Of a stretch of DNA of 64,000 nucleotides, positions 17,282 to 26,495 are shown one piece after another. The notes beneath the pieces are model-generated. The model saw nothing but the letters and a program-made list of their open reading frames with translations. It ran no database searches and was not told where the DNA came from. Each line of letters starts with the position of its first letter. Position 1 is the stretch's first letter. This DNA is from JBDTVS01 sp040007095 (lineage in GTDB: Bacteria > Acidobacteriota > Vicinamibacteria > Vicinamibacterales > CAVVIG01), in NCBI GenBank assembly GCA_040007095.1, contig JBDTVS010000117.1:1-64000 (forward strand), in the 5' to 3' direction. Made by a program: the position numbers and the translations under genes.

Positions 17282-18529
17282 GTGCACATCGACACGCTCG
17301 ACTTCCTACGCTGCCCGTACTGCGGCGGCCGACTCTCGCTCGTCTCCTCGCTCTTCAACCAGGTCAGCGGCGACCACATCGAGGACGGGATCCTCGGCTG
17401 TCATTGCTGCATCTTTCCTGTCGTCTCCGGCATTCCGATTCTGCACCTGCTGCCGGCGTCGACGACCGCGCGCGATCACGTCCAGGCCGGCCGCCCCGAT
17501 CTCGCGCGCCGCGTCATGTTCGGTCTCGATGACGATGCGCAGGCGGAGATTTTCGAGGCGACGGCGGGCACCGAATCGGCCACCTATCGCGACCTCGTCG
17601 ACGCGCTCGGGCCGAATTTCGAAGGCGGGTATTTTCTGTATCGGTTCTCGGATCCGACCTTCGTCGTGGCCGACGCTGTGGTACGCGCGGTCGCCGGTAC
17701 GGTACTCGCCGACGGCGGTCGCGCCGTCGACCTGTGCGGCGGCTCCGGTCACTTGACCCGCGCGCTCGTCGGCCTCTCGTCGGAGCCTCCGGTGCTCGCC
17801 GACCTGTATTTCGCGAAAGTCTGGCTGGGACGCCGGTTCACCGCGCCGGGCTGCGAAGCCATTTGCTGCGACGGCAATGCGCCGATGCCGTTCGCACGCG
17901 GCGCCTTCCGCTTCGCGATGTGCGTGGACGCGTTCATGTACATCTGGACGAAGCGTCAGTTCGTGGCCGACCTGACCCGTCTCGTCGACGGCCCCGGCGA
18001 GCCGGGCGCCGTGATCATCGGGCACACGCACAACGAGCTCGTGTGGTGCCCCTCCCACGGACAGCCGCTCTCGCCCGCCGGCTACCGCGATCTGTTCGAG
18101 ACGATTGAGCCGCGCATCTTCGGCGAGGCGGCTTTGTTCGCCGACGTGGTCAACGGCGGCCCGCTCGATCTGTCGCGGCGCGACTCGGCCGAGACAGTGG
18201 ACCAGGAGGCCGCGTTGACGATCATCGCCAGCCGTCGCGCGGAGGTGTTCCGCCCGCATCCGCGAGCACTGGCCACGGAGCCGCTGGGCGAGCTCCGCAT
18301 CAATCCCCTCTATGCGGCCGAACCCTACGGCGATGGCATGCGCTTCCGCCTGCGATTCCCATCCGAGGACTACGAACAGGAATACGGTGCGTGCCGGCAG
18401 TACTTGCCGGAGTCGTTCGCGCTCGATCGCGCTTCACTGGATGCGATTGCGGTCGGACGGGTGCCGCCGGACATGGCCGATTTCGTCCAACGAAGGGTCC
18501 TCGTCGATCTGCCGCGGCGATATTACTGA
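17282..18529 (+). CDS. SAM-dependent methyltransferase with N-terminal Zn-ribbon
   Basis: 415 residues. The N-terminus has FLRCPYCGGRLSLV and, ~40 residues later, LGCHCCIFPVVSGIPIL: a Trm112-like four-cysteine ribbon. The middle has the class I methyltransferase motif I AVDLCGGSGHLTRAL, an acidic motif after strand 2 and ICCDGNAPMPFA. Such pairs are common in glycan and natural-product clusters. It starts at GTG 17282, 54 bases after the PIG-L gene, and is the last gene of the forward run. Substrate not known; methyl-capping of the glycan is one idea. Confidence 0.85.
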   Translation: MHIDTLDFLRCPYCGGRLSLVSSLFNQVSGDHIEDGILGCHCCIFPVVSGIPILHLLPASTTARDHVQAGRPDLARRVMFGLDDDAQAEIFEATAGTESATYRDLVDALGPNFEGGYFLYRFSDPTFVVADAVVRAVAGTVLADGGRAVDLCGGSGHLTRALVGLSSEPPVLADLYFAKVWLGRRFTAPGCEAICCDGNAPMPFARGAFRFAMCVDAFMYIWTKRQFVADLTRLVDGPGEPGAVIIGHTHNELVWCPSHGQPLSPAGYRDLFETIEPRIFGEAALFADVVNGGPLDLSRRDSAETVDQEAALTIIASRRAEVFRPHPRALATEPLGELRINPLYAAEPYGDGMRFRLRFPSEDYEQEYGACRQYLPESFALDRASLDAIAVGRVPPDMADFVQRRVLVDLPRRYY

Positions 18530-18558
18530 CGCAACAGAGTGAAGCTGGTCGTGTTTCA

Positions 18559-18646
18559 GTTTCAACGTCAACCACCGAGGCCACCGAGAAGCCCCAAGGT
18601 TTTGGCTCGGTGCTTTCGGCGTCGGTGGTGATAGGCAAGTTGAAAC
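18559..18646. repeat. Long imperfect inverted repeat between convergent genes
   Basis: GTTTCAAC (18559-18566) pairs with GTTGAAAC (18639-18646), ACCACCGA (18571-18578) with TCGGTGGT (18622-18629), and CACCGAG with CTCGGTG inside; the tip is CCAAGGTTTTGG. The whole ~88 bases can fold into one long interrupted hairpin. It lies between the ends of two convergent genes and probably ends transcription from both sides. The CCACCGAGGCCACCGAG word also looks like a dispersed repeat. Confidence 0.55.
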
Positions 18647-18660
18647 AGTACGGAAGTTCC

Positions 18661-21075
18661 TCACCATTTGATGGTCATGAAACCGCGCACAATCGGTCCA
18701 ACGCTGTTGGTGAACGTTCCCTCGCGGCTGGCGCCGGCCACCGGATACACGTCGCGCGGGTTCTGGTGATTCGTGAGATTGAACACCTGGACGCCGACAT
18801 CCGCAGCACGACTGCGATACGTCACGGTCTTGTACGCGATCATGTCGACGGCCATGAACGCCGGGAACGATGCCTGGTCGGGTTCGCCCAGATAGAAATA
18901 GCGGCTGTCGAGGGTCGAGTACGGAAAGCCGGAGTGCCACTCCATCACCGGAGAGATGACCAGTCCGAGCGGCGCGTTGACTGTTCCCCACGCCAGCCAC
19001 CGATGGCGGGCATCCGCCGATAGACGGGACATACCGCCCGGCTGCAGCAGCGGCTGATCGAAGCCGGTGAACAACGTCATGAAGTCGTTCAGTTCTCCGC
19101 GCGCGGATGAGCGCACGTAACTGACAAAGACCTGTTGGTTCTTCGCCCACACCTGGCGGGCCGACACCTGATACTCCTCGTAGGCGCTTCGACCATCGCT
19201 GCGGACCGAGAGTGACCCGCCTTCATCCGGCACGTCGATGGTGGCGAGACGGGTCGATCGCCGGCGGGTGAATCCGAACTGCGCGTCGAGCCCGCGCCGG
19301 ATCTGCCGCTCGAGCTGCACCGTCACCGCGAACGCGTTGGGCAAGCGGAGGCGATCGACCGTCGGGTGAAACACCCTGGCCCGGCTGCGCTCGGTCCCCT
19401 CGTCGACGATCAGCTCGGTGCGCGTGGGATATCCGGAGAACGCCGGCACGGCAAGCGGGATCTTGCCGACGAAGTTTCCCACGCCGGCCTTGATCACGGT
19501 CACGCCGGCATCGTCGAGCGCATAGCGCACGCCACCACGCGCGGACGGGAGAGACCCATAGCGGTTGATGCCGTCGACCCGCATCCCAGCGTCGACTTGA
19601 AGACGGCCGTTGACGCGCCAGAGGTCCCGAACCGCCGCCTCATAGGGCCAATCCCGGGCCGCGAGCGACGATGACGGTCCGAAACGAACAGTGCGCACCG
19701 TGTCGCCGCGTTCGTTGTCTACGACAACGGGATCCTCCGACACGGACCCGGTGAGGCGCCGGGCGCGGACGCCAAGCGACGTCGTGAAATCGTGGGTGCC
19801 GTGTGCGGTCGCGATGGTCTTCTCGAGTGCCGCCCCGAGGCTGTAACGAACGGCGGTCCGGGTCACCCGGGCGAACCAGTTGTCGCGCCATCCGGCCGAG
19901 GACAGGCGCGCCGGCCCGTTGCCGTTCTGGCGGATGCTCGAGTCGTGGGACAACGCGCCGGCGCGAAGCGTCAGCAGCGTCGAGTTGCCGAACGCACGGC
20001 GGCTGGTCACGCCGGCGAACATGTCCAGGGCGTTGATGTTTGGCGCCGCGAGCTCCTCGCGCCGCACGCTCAATCCCTGCAGATCGGTCGCGCTCGGAAA
20101 AATCAGGGTATGAATGGTCAGCTGATGCTGGGGCGACACATCGATATCGAACCGGCCGAACGCGCTGCCGCTCTTTTCGACCGTGTTCGGACCGCTGCCC
20201 TGTGTAACGTCCGGCACGGTGATGCGCTCGAAGTTGTATTCGACAGCCGTGAAATACCGGAATCTCGCACCGCCGCTGCGGCCGCCCATGAAGAACCGCG
20301 GGAAGCTTCCTTCGATCCGTCCGAACCCGGGATTCTGAAATCGCGGGCGTGGAATGAAGCCCTGGAGGCCGATCTGTTTCTGATCGCCCGCCCGGGTCTC
20401 CATCTTGAAGAGCGCGCCCATCAAGCCGCCGTAGGTGGTCGTCATCGGATCCCGAAGAACCTCGACGCCCTGAACCGCTTCATATGCCAGCGAAATCGAG
20501 GTCACTCCCGTGGCGGGATCGGTCACGTCGAAGCCGTCGAGCATCATCGGCGACTCACTCGGCCGCGCGCCGCTCAATCGCATCAGGCCGTCCGGACCGC
20601 GGATCACCGAGGGCAGCAGCGGGAGCGACTCGCGCGCCTGCAGCCGTCGGTTGGGCAGTCTCGCGATTTCGGTCGCGGTCAAGGTGTTGCCCAGCAGCGG
20701 GGCGATCGGTGATTCAGGCGACAACGTCGATCCGACGACGACGGTCGTGGTGGTCGCGCGCGCGATCAGCAGCACGATGCGGCTGACGTCGGGGCGCAAC
20801 ACCGTGGTCGATTCGAAGCCCTCGAGCTGCGCGACGACATGAGTGCCGCGCGCCGAATCGGGAATGACGAACCTTCCATCCGGCCCGGTGACGATGGTCG
20901 TCGTGACGGTTGTGCCATCGAGAACCTCGATGATCACGCCGGGCAACGGAAGGCCAGTCTGGTCGACCACCTCACCGCGCATCGCCTGAGCTGATGCAGC
21001 GGACGTCCGCCCGACTAGAAGGAGCAACGCGACGACGATTCGCAGCGACGCGCACGTATGAACCTTCACTCGCAC
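18661..21075 (-). CDS. TonB-dependent receptor-like outer membrane protein
   Basis: 804 residues. A signal peptide (to about residue 30, SAASAQA) is followed by a carboxypeptidase-regulatory-like Ig domain (~30-105: GEVVDQTGLPLPGVIIEV, TGPDGRFVIPD). Next comes a plug-like region (~125-225) with a statement of the form MMLDGFDVTDPATG and VEVLRDPMTTTYGG. A beta-barrel of about 550 residues follows, ending MTIKW, where the last residue is aromatic as expected. No clear TonB box is visible, so energised transport is unproved. It matches the large SusC-like/Oar-like receptor families expanded in Acidobacteria. Start is GTG at 21075. Substrate unknown. Confidence 0.85.
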   Translation of the reverse strand: MRVKVHTCASLRIVVALLLLVGRTSAASAQAMRGEVVDQTGLPLPGVIIEVLDGTTVTTTIVTGPDGRFVIPDSARGTHVVAQLEGFESTTVLRPDVSRIVLLIARATTTTVVVGSTLSPESPIAPLLGNTLTATEIARLPNRRLQARESLPLLPSVIRGPDGLMRLSGARPSESPMMLDGFDVTDPATGVTSISLAYEAVQGVEVLRDPMTTTYGGLMGALFKMETRAGDQKQIGLQGFIPRPRFQNPGFGRIEGSFPRFFMGGRSGGARFRYFTAVEYNFERITVPDVTQGSGPNTVEKSGSAFGRFDIDVSPQHQLTIHTLIFPSATDLQGLSVRREELAAPNINALDMFAGVTSRRAFGNSTLLTLRAGALSHDSSIRQNGNGPARLSSAGWRDNWFARVTRTAVRYSLGAALEKTIATAHGTHDFTTSLGVRARRLTGSVSEDPVVVDNERGDTVRTVRFGPSSSLAARDWPYEAAVRDLWRVNGRLQVDAGMRVDGINRYGSLPSARGGVRYALDDAGVTVIKAGVGNFVGKIPLAVPAFSGYPTRTELIVDEGTERSRARVFHPTVDRLRLPNAFAVTVQLERQIRRGLDAQFGFTRRRSTRLATIDVPDEGGSLSVRSDGRSAYEEYQVSARQVWAKNQQVFVSYVRSSARGELNDFMTLFTGFDQPLLQPGGMSRLSADARHRWLAWGTVNAPLGLVISPVMEWHSGFPYSTLDSRYFYLGEPDQASFPAFMAVDMIAYKTVTYRSRAADVGVQVFNLTNHQNPRDVYPVAGASREGTFTNSVGPIVRGFMTIKW

Positions 21076-21304
21076 CTCGGGGCCTGATTATACCGACGTC
21101 ACGTGTCGCCGCGGCCGATATCGGGCGATGTATCAGTCAGAAATTCAACCTCAGCTCTGCGAGCCCACCGAGCAAAGGCGGCGGCGGGATCAACCGCTGC
21201 ACCAGTCGCACCAGCCGGGGGGAAGAAAAATGAGGACCATGGGGTTGTGAATGGCGTCACGACGGTCATGAAGGGCGCTTTGAACCCGGAACGTCAGGAG
21301 CATT

Positions 21305-22228
21305 ATGAAAGTGGTTATCGCCGGCGGAACCGGATTCCTCGGCCGGGCCCTCGCTGAAGCGTTGGCGGCCGACGGAAGAGAAGTGGTGGTGCTGACCAGG
21401 GGTGACGCGCGTGACAAAGCGCAAACCTCGAAATCCCGACTGCGGTCTGTCGCCTGGAACCCCTCCGTCGAGGGAGGGGCATGGGCCGCCGAGATCGAGG
21501 GCGCCGCCGTTGTCAACCTCGCGGGCGAACCAATCGGGGCTCGACGCTGGTCGGTCGCGCAAAAGCAGCGCATCCTCGATAGCCGAGTATTGGCGACTCA
21601 GCGTCTGGCGCAGGCAATCCGAGGCGCGGCACGGGGTGCCCTCGTCCTGATCAACGGTTCCGCGGTCGGATACTACGGACCGCTTCACGACGAGGTCGTC
21701 CGCGAGGACCACATCGCGGGATCGGATTTTCTGTCGCGGGTCTGTGCACGGTGGGAGTCTGAAGCGGTGCAGGGGGTCGACGGCACGACCCGCGTGGCTT
21801 GCATTCGAACCGGCCTCGCGCTCGAAAAAGACGGCGGCGCGCTCGAGCGGATGCTGATCCCGTTCAAGCTGGGAGCCGGCGGCCCGCTTGGATCCGGGCG
21901 TCAGTACTGGCCGTGGATTCACCGGGCCGACTGGATCGCGCTCGTCCGTTGGGCGATCGACACTCCATCAGCCTCAGGAGCCATCAACGCCACGGCGCCG
22001 AATCCCGTGACGAATGCCGATTTCACCCGAGCGCTCGGGCGGGCGCTGCATCGACCTGCATTCCTGCCGGCGCCCGCCTTTGCGTTGCGGCTCGCACTAG
22101 GGGAAATGGCCGACGCGCTGTTATTGTCTGGGCAGAACGCAGTACCGGCGAAGGCGGAGCAGTTGGGATTCCGTTTTCGGTACCCCCGTCTGGACGACGC
22201 CCTCCACGCGATTTTTGCGCGGACCTGA
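21305..22228 (+). CDS. TIGR01777 family epimerase (SDR39U1-like)
   Basis: 307 residues of the extended short-chain dehydrogenase fold. The N-terminus MKVVIAGGTGFLGRALAEAL holds the NADP-binding glycine motif; VVNLAGEPIGARRW, LINGSAVGYYG and FLPAPAFALRLALGEMA are signatures of the YfcH/TIGR01777 family. The C-terminal ~50 residues are the DUF1731-type cap. AGGAG lies eight bases before the ATG at 21305. True substrate of the family is unknown; members are linked to cell envelope and division in some bacteria. Stands alone, divergent from the receptor gene. Confidence 0.92.
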   Translation: MKVVIAGGTGFLGRALAEALAADGREVVVLTRGDARDKAQTSKSRLRSVAWNPSVEGGAWAAEIEGAAVVNLAGEPIGARRWSVAQKQRILDSRVLATQRLAQAIRGAARGALVLINGSAVGYYGPLHDEVVREDHIAGSDFLSRVCARWESEAVQGVDGTTRVACIRTGLALEKDGGALERMLIPFKLGAGGPLGSGRQYWPWIHRADWIALVRWAIDTPSASGAINATAPNPVTNADFTRALGRALHRPAFLPAPAFALRLALGEMADALLLSGQNAVPAKAEQLGFRFRYPRLDDALHAIFART

Positions 22229-22284
22229 TGAACGGGCCGAGTGACGACCGCAAACTGATGTCCGGTGGGATGTTACCAGAGCCA

Positions 22285-22989
22285 TCAATTGACGAGGCCG
22301 ACCAGATACCTGTCGCCGGTCGGCGCTGTCGCTCCGCCGTCCGGCTCGATGGTGACCGCGAACGCGGCGGCCTTGGTCAAGCCGGCTGGCGTGGAGAAGA
22401 CCGACTGGACCACGCCGTCGGGCGAAGGCCTGAGCAAACCCGCTCCGACCGGCATCTGTCCCGAAATAATCCAGAGCTGATAGGTACGGCCGGGAGGCAA
22501 TGGCGGCAGTCTGGCGGCCGTGAAAATCACGCCGCGCGTTTGGCTCCAGAACGCACGGGCTGACGCGCCGGGCGCCACGGGCTGTCCCTGCAGATCGACG
22601 CGCACCAGGTCCTGCGCGGTCAGCACGACGACCACCGAGCGCGCATCCGCGGCGCTGTGGCGAAGAGCGAACGCATACGCGCCAAGCCCGATCGCGAGGG
22701 CGAGAGACGCTGCGGCCACGAGCCACGGCGTCAGCCGCGAAGGCTCGGACGATGAAGGCGCCCTTTGGTCAACATCGACGACTCGCCGACGGACCGTCGG
22801 ATCGGGAACAACCGGCGGCACGGCGTACGCCAGGGCAGTCGCCACGTGGGTGAACGAACGCACGTCGTCGCCGCACTCATCGCACTCCAGGAGGTGCGCC
22901 TCGAAGTCCACGCGGTCCTCTTCAGCCAACGCGCCGAGGGCGAAAGCTGCCGCCTGTTCCCGAAGTTCTCCGTGGGTGGAATATTTCAC
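22285..22989 (-). CDS. RskA-like membrane anti-sigma factor
   Basis: 234 residues. The N-terminal zinc-finger helix bundle has His32, Cys36 and Cys39 (HLLECDECG), the ZAS/anti-sigma pattern. One membrane helix lies at ~87-108 (WLVAAASLALAIGLGAY). Residues ~115-234 are the periplasmic RskA domain (GRTYQLWIISG, FAVTIEPDGG). It should hold the ECF sigma factor at 23552 at the membrane until a signal leads to its cleavage. Start is GTG at 22989. It is 95 bases downstream of the cupin gene on the same strand. Confidence 0.9.
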   Translation of the reverse strand: MKYSTHGELREQAAAFALGALAEEDRVDFEAHLLECDECGDDVRSFTHVATALAYAVPPVVPDPTVRRRVVDVDQRAPSSSEPSRLTPWLVAAASLALAIGLGAYAFALRHSAADARSVVVVLTAQDLVRVDLQGQPVAPGASARAFWSQTRGVIFTAARLPPLPPGRTYQLWIISGQMPVGAGLLRPSPDGVVQSVFSTPAGLTKAAAFAVTIEPDGGATAPTGDRYLVGLVN

Positions 22990-23084
22990 AGTGCCGCTCT
23001 ACTTACTTCTACGGCGCTGGGACGCTAAGAGATGGGATGGCCTCCGCCGATGCGGGCGCGGTGCGACACACCTAACGGTTTGAG

Positions 23085-23555
23085 CTATTTAGAGACGGGA
23101 TCCGGCATGTAGTCCTCTGGTGGAACCACCAGCAGCACCTGCGCACCTTCGTCGGTCCACAATTCCCCGTGGTCGGTGTCGCCGTCGGCGTGAAGGAAGT
23201 CGCCGGGGCCCATTCGACGGCCGTAGGTGTAGACACTCCCCGACACCACGTAGCATTCTTCCGCGCCGGTGTGGTGGTGCTCAGGGAAGCGCGTACCGGG
23301 CTTCACGTCGAGGAGAAGTGTCGCGTAGCCGCGTTCGCGATTCATCGCCAACACGCGCATCCGGATGCCTGGGACCGGATGCGGCACCCAGCCATCGCTC
23401 GCCGCAAACTTGAAGGCGAAGCCCGCCGGCACGACCGGCGCATCGGCGTGGATCGCAGCCATCAGGCGCTCGCGCACCTCGGGCCGGGGCGCCGGGGCGC
23501 CCGCCGACGCCAGTTCGGCCATGAGCAAATCCAGATCTTCGAAGTCGATGGTCAT
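23085..23555 (-). CDS. ChrR-like cupin regulator
   Basis: 156 residues: an N-terminal helical stretch (~1-40) and a cupin barrel (~55-150). Metal ligands are visible in FPEHHHTGAEECYV (His93-95, Glu99/100) and His129 (DTDHG). The pattern matches the cupin half of ChrR-type anti-sigma factors, but the HxxxCxxC zinc part is missing here and is instead in the RskA-like gene next door. Its start overlaps the sigma gene stop by ATGA. It may sense oxidants or a metal and act with RskA on the same sigma factor. Confidence 0.85.
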   Translation of the reverse strand: MTIDFEDLDLLMAELASAGAPAPRPEVRERLMAAIHADAPVVPAGFAFKFAASDGWVPHPVPGIRMRVLAMNRERGYATLLLDVKPGTRFPEHHHTGAEECYVVSGSVYTYGRRMGPGDFLHADGDTDHGELWTDEGAQVLLVVPPEDYMPDPVSK

Positions 23556-24139
23556 GCCTGCTCGTATTTCTGCACTCCAGTCATTATGTGCTGGAGATCG
23601 CGCCTCAAGGTCATCATGCCGCTTCGCACTCGCGTTTTCACGGTCCCAAGTGGCAAACCGAACCGTGTCGCCAACTCGGATTGCGTCAAGCCCGCGAAAT
23701 ATGCATGTTCGATCAACTGACGCTGGTCGGGCGGCAGTGCCTCCAGCGCTCGCGCCACGGCGCGCTGCTGTTCACTCATGGCGGCACGCGCTTCCGGCGT
23801 TTCGACCGGTGGCGGCAACGGTGTCGCCTCGACGGTGCGGGTCCGGACCGTGTTCGCCCTCAGCCGGTCGATCGCGCGATTGCGCGCGATGCGAACCAGC
23901 CAAGCAATTGGCGTGCCGAGTTGGACGTTGTAGGTGTCGGCGCGCGTCCAGACTTGCACAAAGACTTCCTGCAGCAGTTCCTCGGCTTCGCTCCGGTCCT
24001 TGATGATCTTGACCAGCAGCCCGTACAGCAAGCGGCTGTGGCGGTCGTAGAGCTCGCCGACCGAGGTCGCGTCGCGAGCCACGATACGCGCGATCAGCGC
24101 GATGTCACGACGATTGTCTTCCTCGGGGGAGCTCTGCAT
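23552..24139 (-). CDS. ECF RNA polymerase sigma factor (SigK-like)
   Basis: 195 residues, standard for an ECF sigma factor. Region 2 is at ~25-95 (LLYGLLVKIIKDRSEAEELL, EVFVQVWTRA, IAWLVRIARNRAIDRLR); region 4 is at ~135-185 (LPPDQRQLIEHAYFAG, LTQSELATRFGLPLGTVKTR). It directs RNA polymerase to stress promoters when freed from its anti-sigma factor. It starts only five bases after the stop of the E1 beta gene and overlaps the cupin gene, so sigma, cupin and RskA may be transcribed with a 2-oxoacid dehydrogenase. That is an unusual arrangement. Confidence 0.93.
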   Translation of the reverse strand: MQSSPEEDNRRDIALIARIVARDATSVGELYDRHSRLLYGLLVKIIKDRSEAEELLQEVFVQVWTRADTYNVQLGTPIAWLVRIARNRAIDRLRANTVRTRTVEATPLPPPVETPEARAAMSEQQRAVARALEALPPDQRQLIEHAYFAGLTQSELATRFGLPLGTVKTRVRSGMMTLRRDLQHIMTGVQKYEQA

Positions 24140-24144
24140 GACCC

Positions 24145-25134
24145 TCAGTATTCGGCGGTCCGGCGCAGGGCAGCCACGATCTTGTCGGCGTCAGGCAGAT
24201 TTGCCGCCTCGAGCACATGGGAGAAGGGGGCATGGGTGTCGGGATAGGTGACCCGCAGGACGGGCGCGTCGAGCCGGTCGAAGCGCTCCTCCATGATCAC
24301 AGCCGACAGCTCGGCGCCGAGGCCGAGCGTCTTCACGTCCTCGTGGACGATGACGACGCGGCTCGTTTTCTCGAGCGACGCGAAGATGGCGGCCTTGTCG
24401 AACGGCTGGAGCGTACGCAAGTCGATCACCTCGACCTCCACGCCGTCCTTCGAAAGACGATCGGCCGCTTCGAGCGACGGCGTCAACATCGCGCCGTAGG
24501 TGATGAGTGTGATGTCATCGCCTTCGCGTCTGGTCGCCGCGACGCCGATCGGCACGATCTCGTCGCCTTCCGGCACCGGGCCCTTCGCACGACGATAGAG
24601 GTACTTGTGCTCGAAGTATACAACCGGGTCGTCGTCGCGGATCGCGGCCTTCAGCAGGCCTTTCGCGTCGTACGCCGTGGCCGGCGCGACCACCTTGAGG
24701 CCGGCCCGGTGGACGAACCACGCTTCGGGATTCTGTGAATGATAGAGGCCGCCGCCGACGTTGCCGCCGCTCGGTGCGCGGATCACGATCGGCACCGACG
24801 CCCGCCCCCCATATCGATACCGCAGCGTCGCCGCCTGATTGACGATTTGATCGAAACCGCAGGCGATGAAATCGGCGAACTGCATCTCGGCCACCGGACG
24901 GTAGCCCCGCAGCGATGCGCCGATGCTGATGCCGACGATCGCCGACTCGGAAATCGGCGTGTCGACGACGCGGCGCTCGCCAAATTCGTCGAACAGCCCC
25001 TGGGTGACGCCGAAGGCGCCGCCGTAGGCGCCGACATCTTCGCCGAGCACGAACACGTGCGGGTCGCGCCGCATCTCCTCGGCGAGCGCTTCACGAATGG
25101 CTTCGAGATAGGTCAACTCCCGTGCGTCAGGCAT
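24145..25134 (-). CDS. 2-oxoacid dehydrogenase E1 component, beta subunit
   Basis: 329 residues of the transketolase-like beta chain of pyruvate or branched-chain 2-oxoacid dehydrogenase. Motifs include VFVLGEDVGAYGGAFGVT, RVVDTPISESAIVGISIG, MQFADFI, GGGLYHSQNPEAWF and VIDLRTLQPFD. With the alpha subunit it forms the ThDP-dependent decarboxylase that feeds an E2 lipoyl enzyme. It overlaps the alpha gene by eight bases. No E2 or E3 gene lies next to it in the window. Choice between pyruvate and branched-chain substrates is not possible from sequence alone. Confidence 0.93.
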   Translation of the reverse strand: MPDARELTYLEAIREALAEEMRRDPHVFVLGEDVGAYGGAFGVTQGLFDEFGERRVVDTPISESAIVGISIGASLRGYRPVAEMQFADFIACGFDQIVNQAATLRYRYGGRASVPIVIRAPSGGNVGGGLYHSQNPEAWFVHRAGLKVVAPATAYDAKGLLKAAIRDDDPVVYFEHKYLYRRAKGPVPEGDEIVPIGVAATRREGDDITLITYGAMLTPSLEAADRLSKDGVEVEVIDLRTLQPFDKAAIFASLEKTSRVVIVHEDVKTLGLGAELSAVIMEERFDRLDAPVLRVTYPDTHAPFSHVLEAANLPDADKIVAALRRTAEY

Positions 25135-26110
25135 ACAGGTCCGTCACGGCATCCTCGGGTTGGGGGTCCGGCGCGTTCGTCGCGTACTCGACCGCTTCGT
25201 CGATCGTGCTGGCGATGCGCGCTTCCACTTCCTGCAGTTTCTCGTCAGTGAGGACGTGACGGGCGCGCAGGTAGGTCGTGAACGTCGGAATCGGGTCGCG
25301 GCTCTTCCACATCGCCAACTCTTCATCCGAACGGTAGAACGCTTTGTCGTGCTCCGAATGGCCGTGCCAGCGGTAGGTCTTGCACTCGATCAGCGTCGGA
25401 CCCTCGCCGTTGCGCGCGCGGGCCAGCGCGCCCTGCGTCGACTGGTAGACGGCAAGCACGTCGTTGCCGTTGATCGCGACGCCGTCGAATCCGTAGCTGT
25501 GCGCGCGGTCGGCCACGTCGTCGATCGCCATGCTGCGCTCGATCGGCACCGAATAGGCGTACTGGTTGTTTTCGCAGATGAACAGAATCGGCAGCCGATG
25601 GACGCCGGCAAAATTGAGTGCCTCGTGAAAATCGCCGACGTTGCTCGCGCCTTCGCCAAAATATGCGACGACGACGTTGTCGGTCTCCTCCATCTGAAAC
25701 GTGTAGGCGATGCCGGCTGCAACTGGAAGGTTCGCGCCGAGCATGCTGGTGTTGCCGAAGATGCCCAGCTCGCTGACGCCGCTGTGCAGCGCCGAGTCGC
25801 GCCCTTTCGACAAGCCGGTGGTCTTCGCGAACATCTGCGACATCATCACTCGCGGCTCGACGCCCTTCATCAGGAACGAGCCCAGATCGCGATGCAGGGG
25901 GCAGATGTAATCCTCGCGGCGCAATCCGAAACAGGTGCCGACGATGATCGCCTCCTGTCCGATACCGGTGTACACCCCGCTGCGCACCTTGCCTTGACGA
26001 ACGAGAATGCTGAGCCGCTCGTCGAAGCCACGCATCAGCTTCAACCAATAGAACATCTCGAGCAGTTGCTCCGGCGTGAGCTTGAACTTCGTGCGTTTGA
26101 TCGGTGGCAT
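25127..26110 (-). CDS. 2-oxoacid dehydrogenase E1 component, alpha subunit
   Basis: 327 residues from the ATG at 26110 (TTG at 26119 is an alternative). ThDP-binding fold with the motif GEGASNVGDFHEALNF ending in ENNQYAYS, and HRDLGSFLMKG and SALHSG typical of the E1 alpha chain. It partners the beta subunit downstream, with overlapping ends indicating coupling. The sequence start (LTPEQLLEMFYWLKLMRGFD) resembles both AcoA/PdhA and BkdA families. First gene of a reverse run that continues into the sigma-factor module. Confidence 0.93.
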   Translation of the reverse strand: MPPIKRTKFKLTPEQLLEMFYWLKLMRGFDERLSILVRQGKVRSGVYTGIGQEAIIVGTCFGLRREDYICPLHRDLGSFLMKGVEPRVMMSQMFAKTTGLSKGRDSALHSGVSELGIFGNTSMLGANLPVAAGIAYTFQMEETDNVVVAYFGEGASNVGDFHEALNFAGVHRLPILFICENNQYAYSVPIERSMAIDDVADRAHSYGFDGVAINGNDVLAVYQSTQGALARARNGEGPTLIECKTYRWHGHSEHDKAFYRSDEELAMWKSRDPIPTFTTYLRARHVLTDEKLQEVEARIASTIDEAVEYATNAPDPQPEDAVTDLYA

Positions 26111-26495
26111 GACCGACAAAGTCTAGCTCGATTTACTTTCCATCTGTGTCAATCTGCCTGACGCTCGCCGAGCCACCCCCCTCATGGAGCTACGATTCAG
26201 CGTCCGTAATGGATTCCCACGCTCTGAGAGAGCGCTCTCGCGGCCGCGGTTCGGGCCGTGCGCGCACCGAGAGCGGGTCTGTCCAGTGTCTCGGACTCGG
26301 CTGCGGCCCTGTAGGCATTGCGTGCAGGCAACGGTCAAGAATCGGGACAAACGATCGCGGCAGAGGCGAACATTCGACGTAAGCTGGTCCTGGTCGCTCG
26401 CAAGTACTGCTTTACCTATATTTTACGGTGATTGAATTCTACTGGCGCGGTGTGGGATAGTTAACGTCGTTCACGTAACGGTTTTACAGTCCCCT
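26111..26495. other. 385-base divergent intergenic region
   Basis: Separates the reverse E1 genes from a forward secreted-protein gene, so it must hold promoters for both sides. It contains a perfect 12-base palindrome GAGAGCGCTCTC around 26226-26240, an AT-rich stretch at about 26385-26440, and an imperfect palindrome GTTAACG / CGTAAC at 26460-26479. I see no convincing gene in it. Confidence 0.6.
26432..26461 (+). promoter_or_regulatory. Possible promoter of the secreted-protein gene
   Basis: TTGAAT (26432-26437), 18 bases, GATAGT (26456-26461), four of six matches in each box, in the most AT-rich part of the region. The 26460-26479 palindrome overlaps the predicted start of transcription and could be an operator. 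Confidence 0.3.

Noticed and set aside
26123..26435. Short open frames in the divergent intergenic region
   Set aside because: They overlap each other on both strands, lack ribosome binding sites and give Arg/Ser-rich products without domains.
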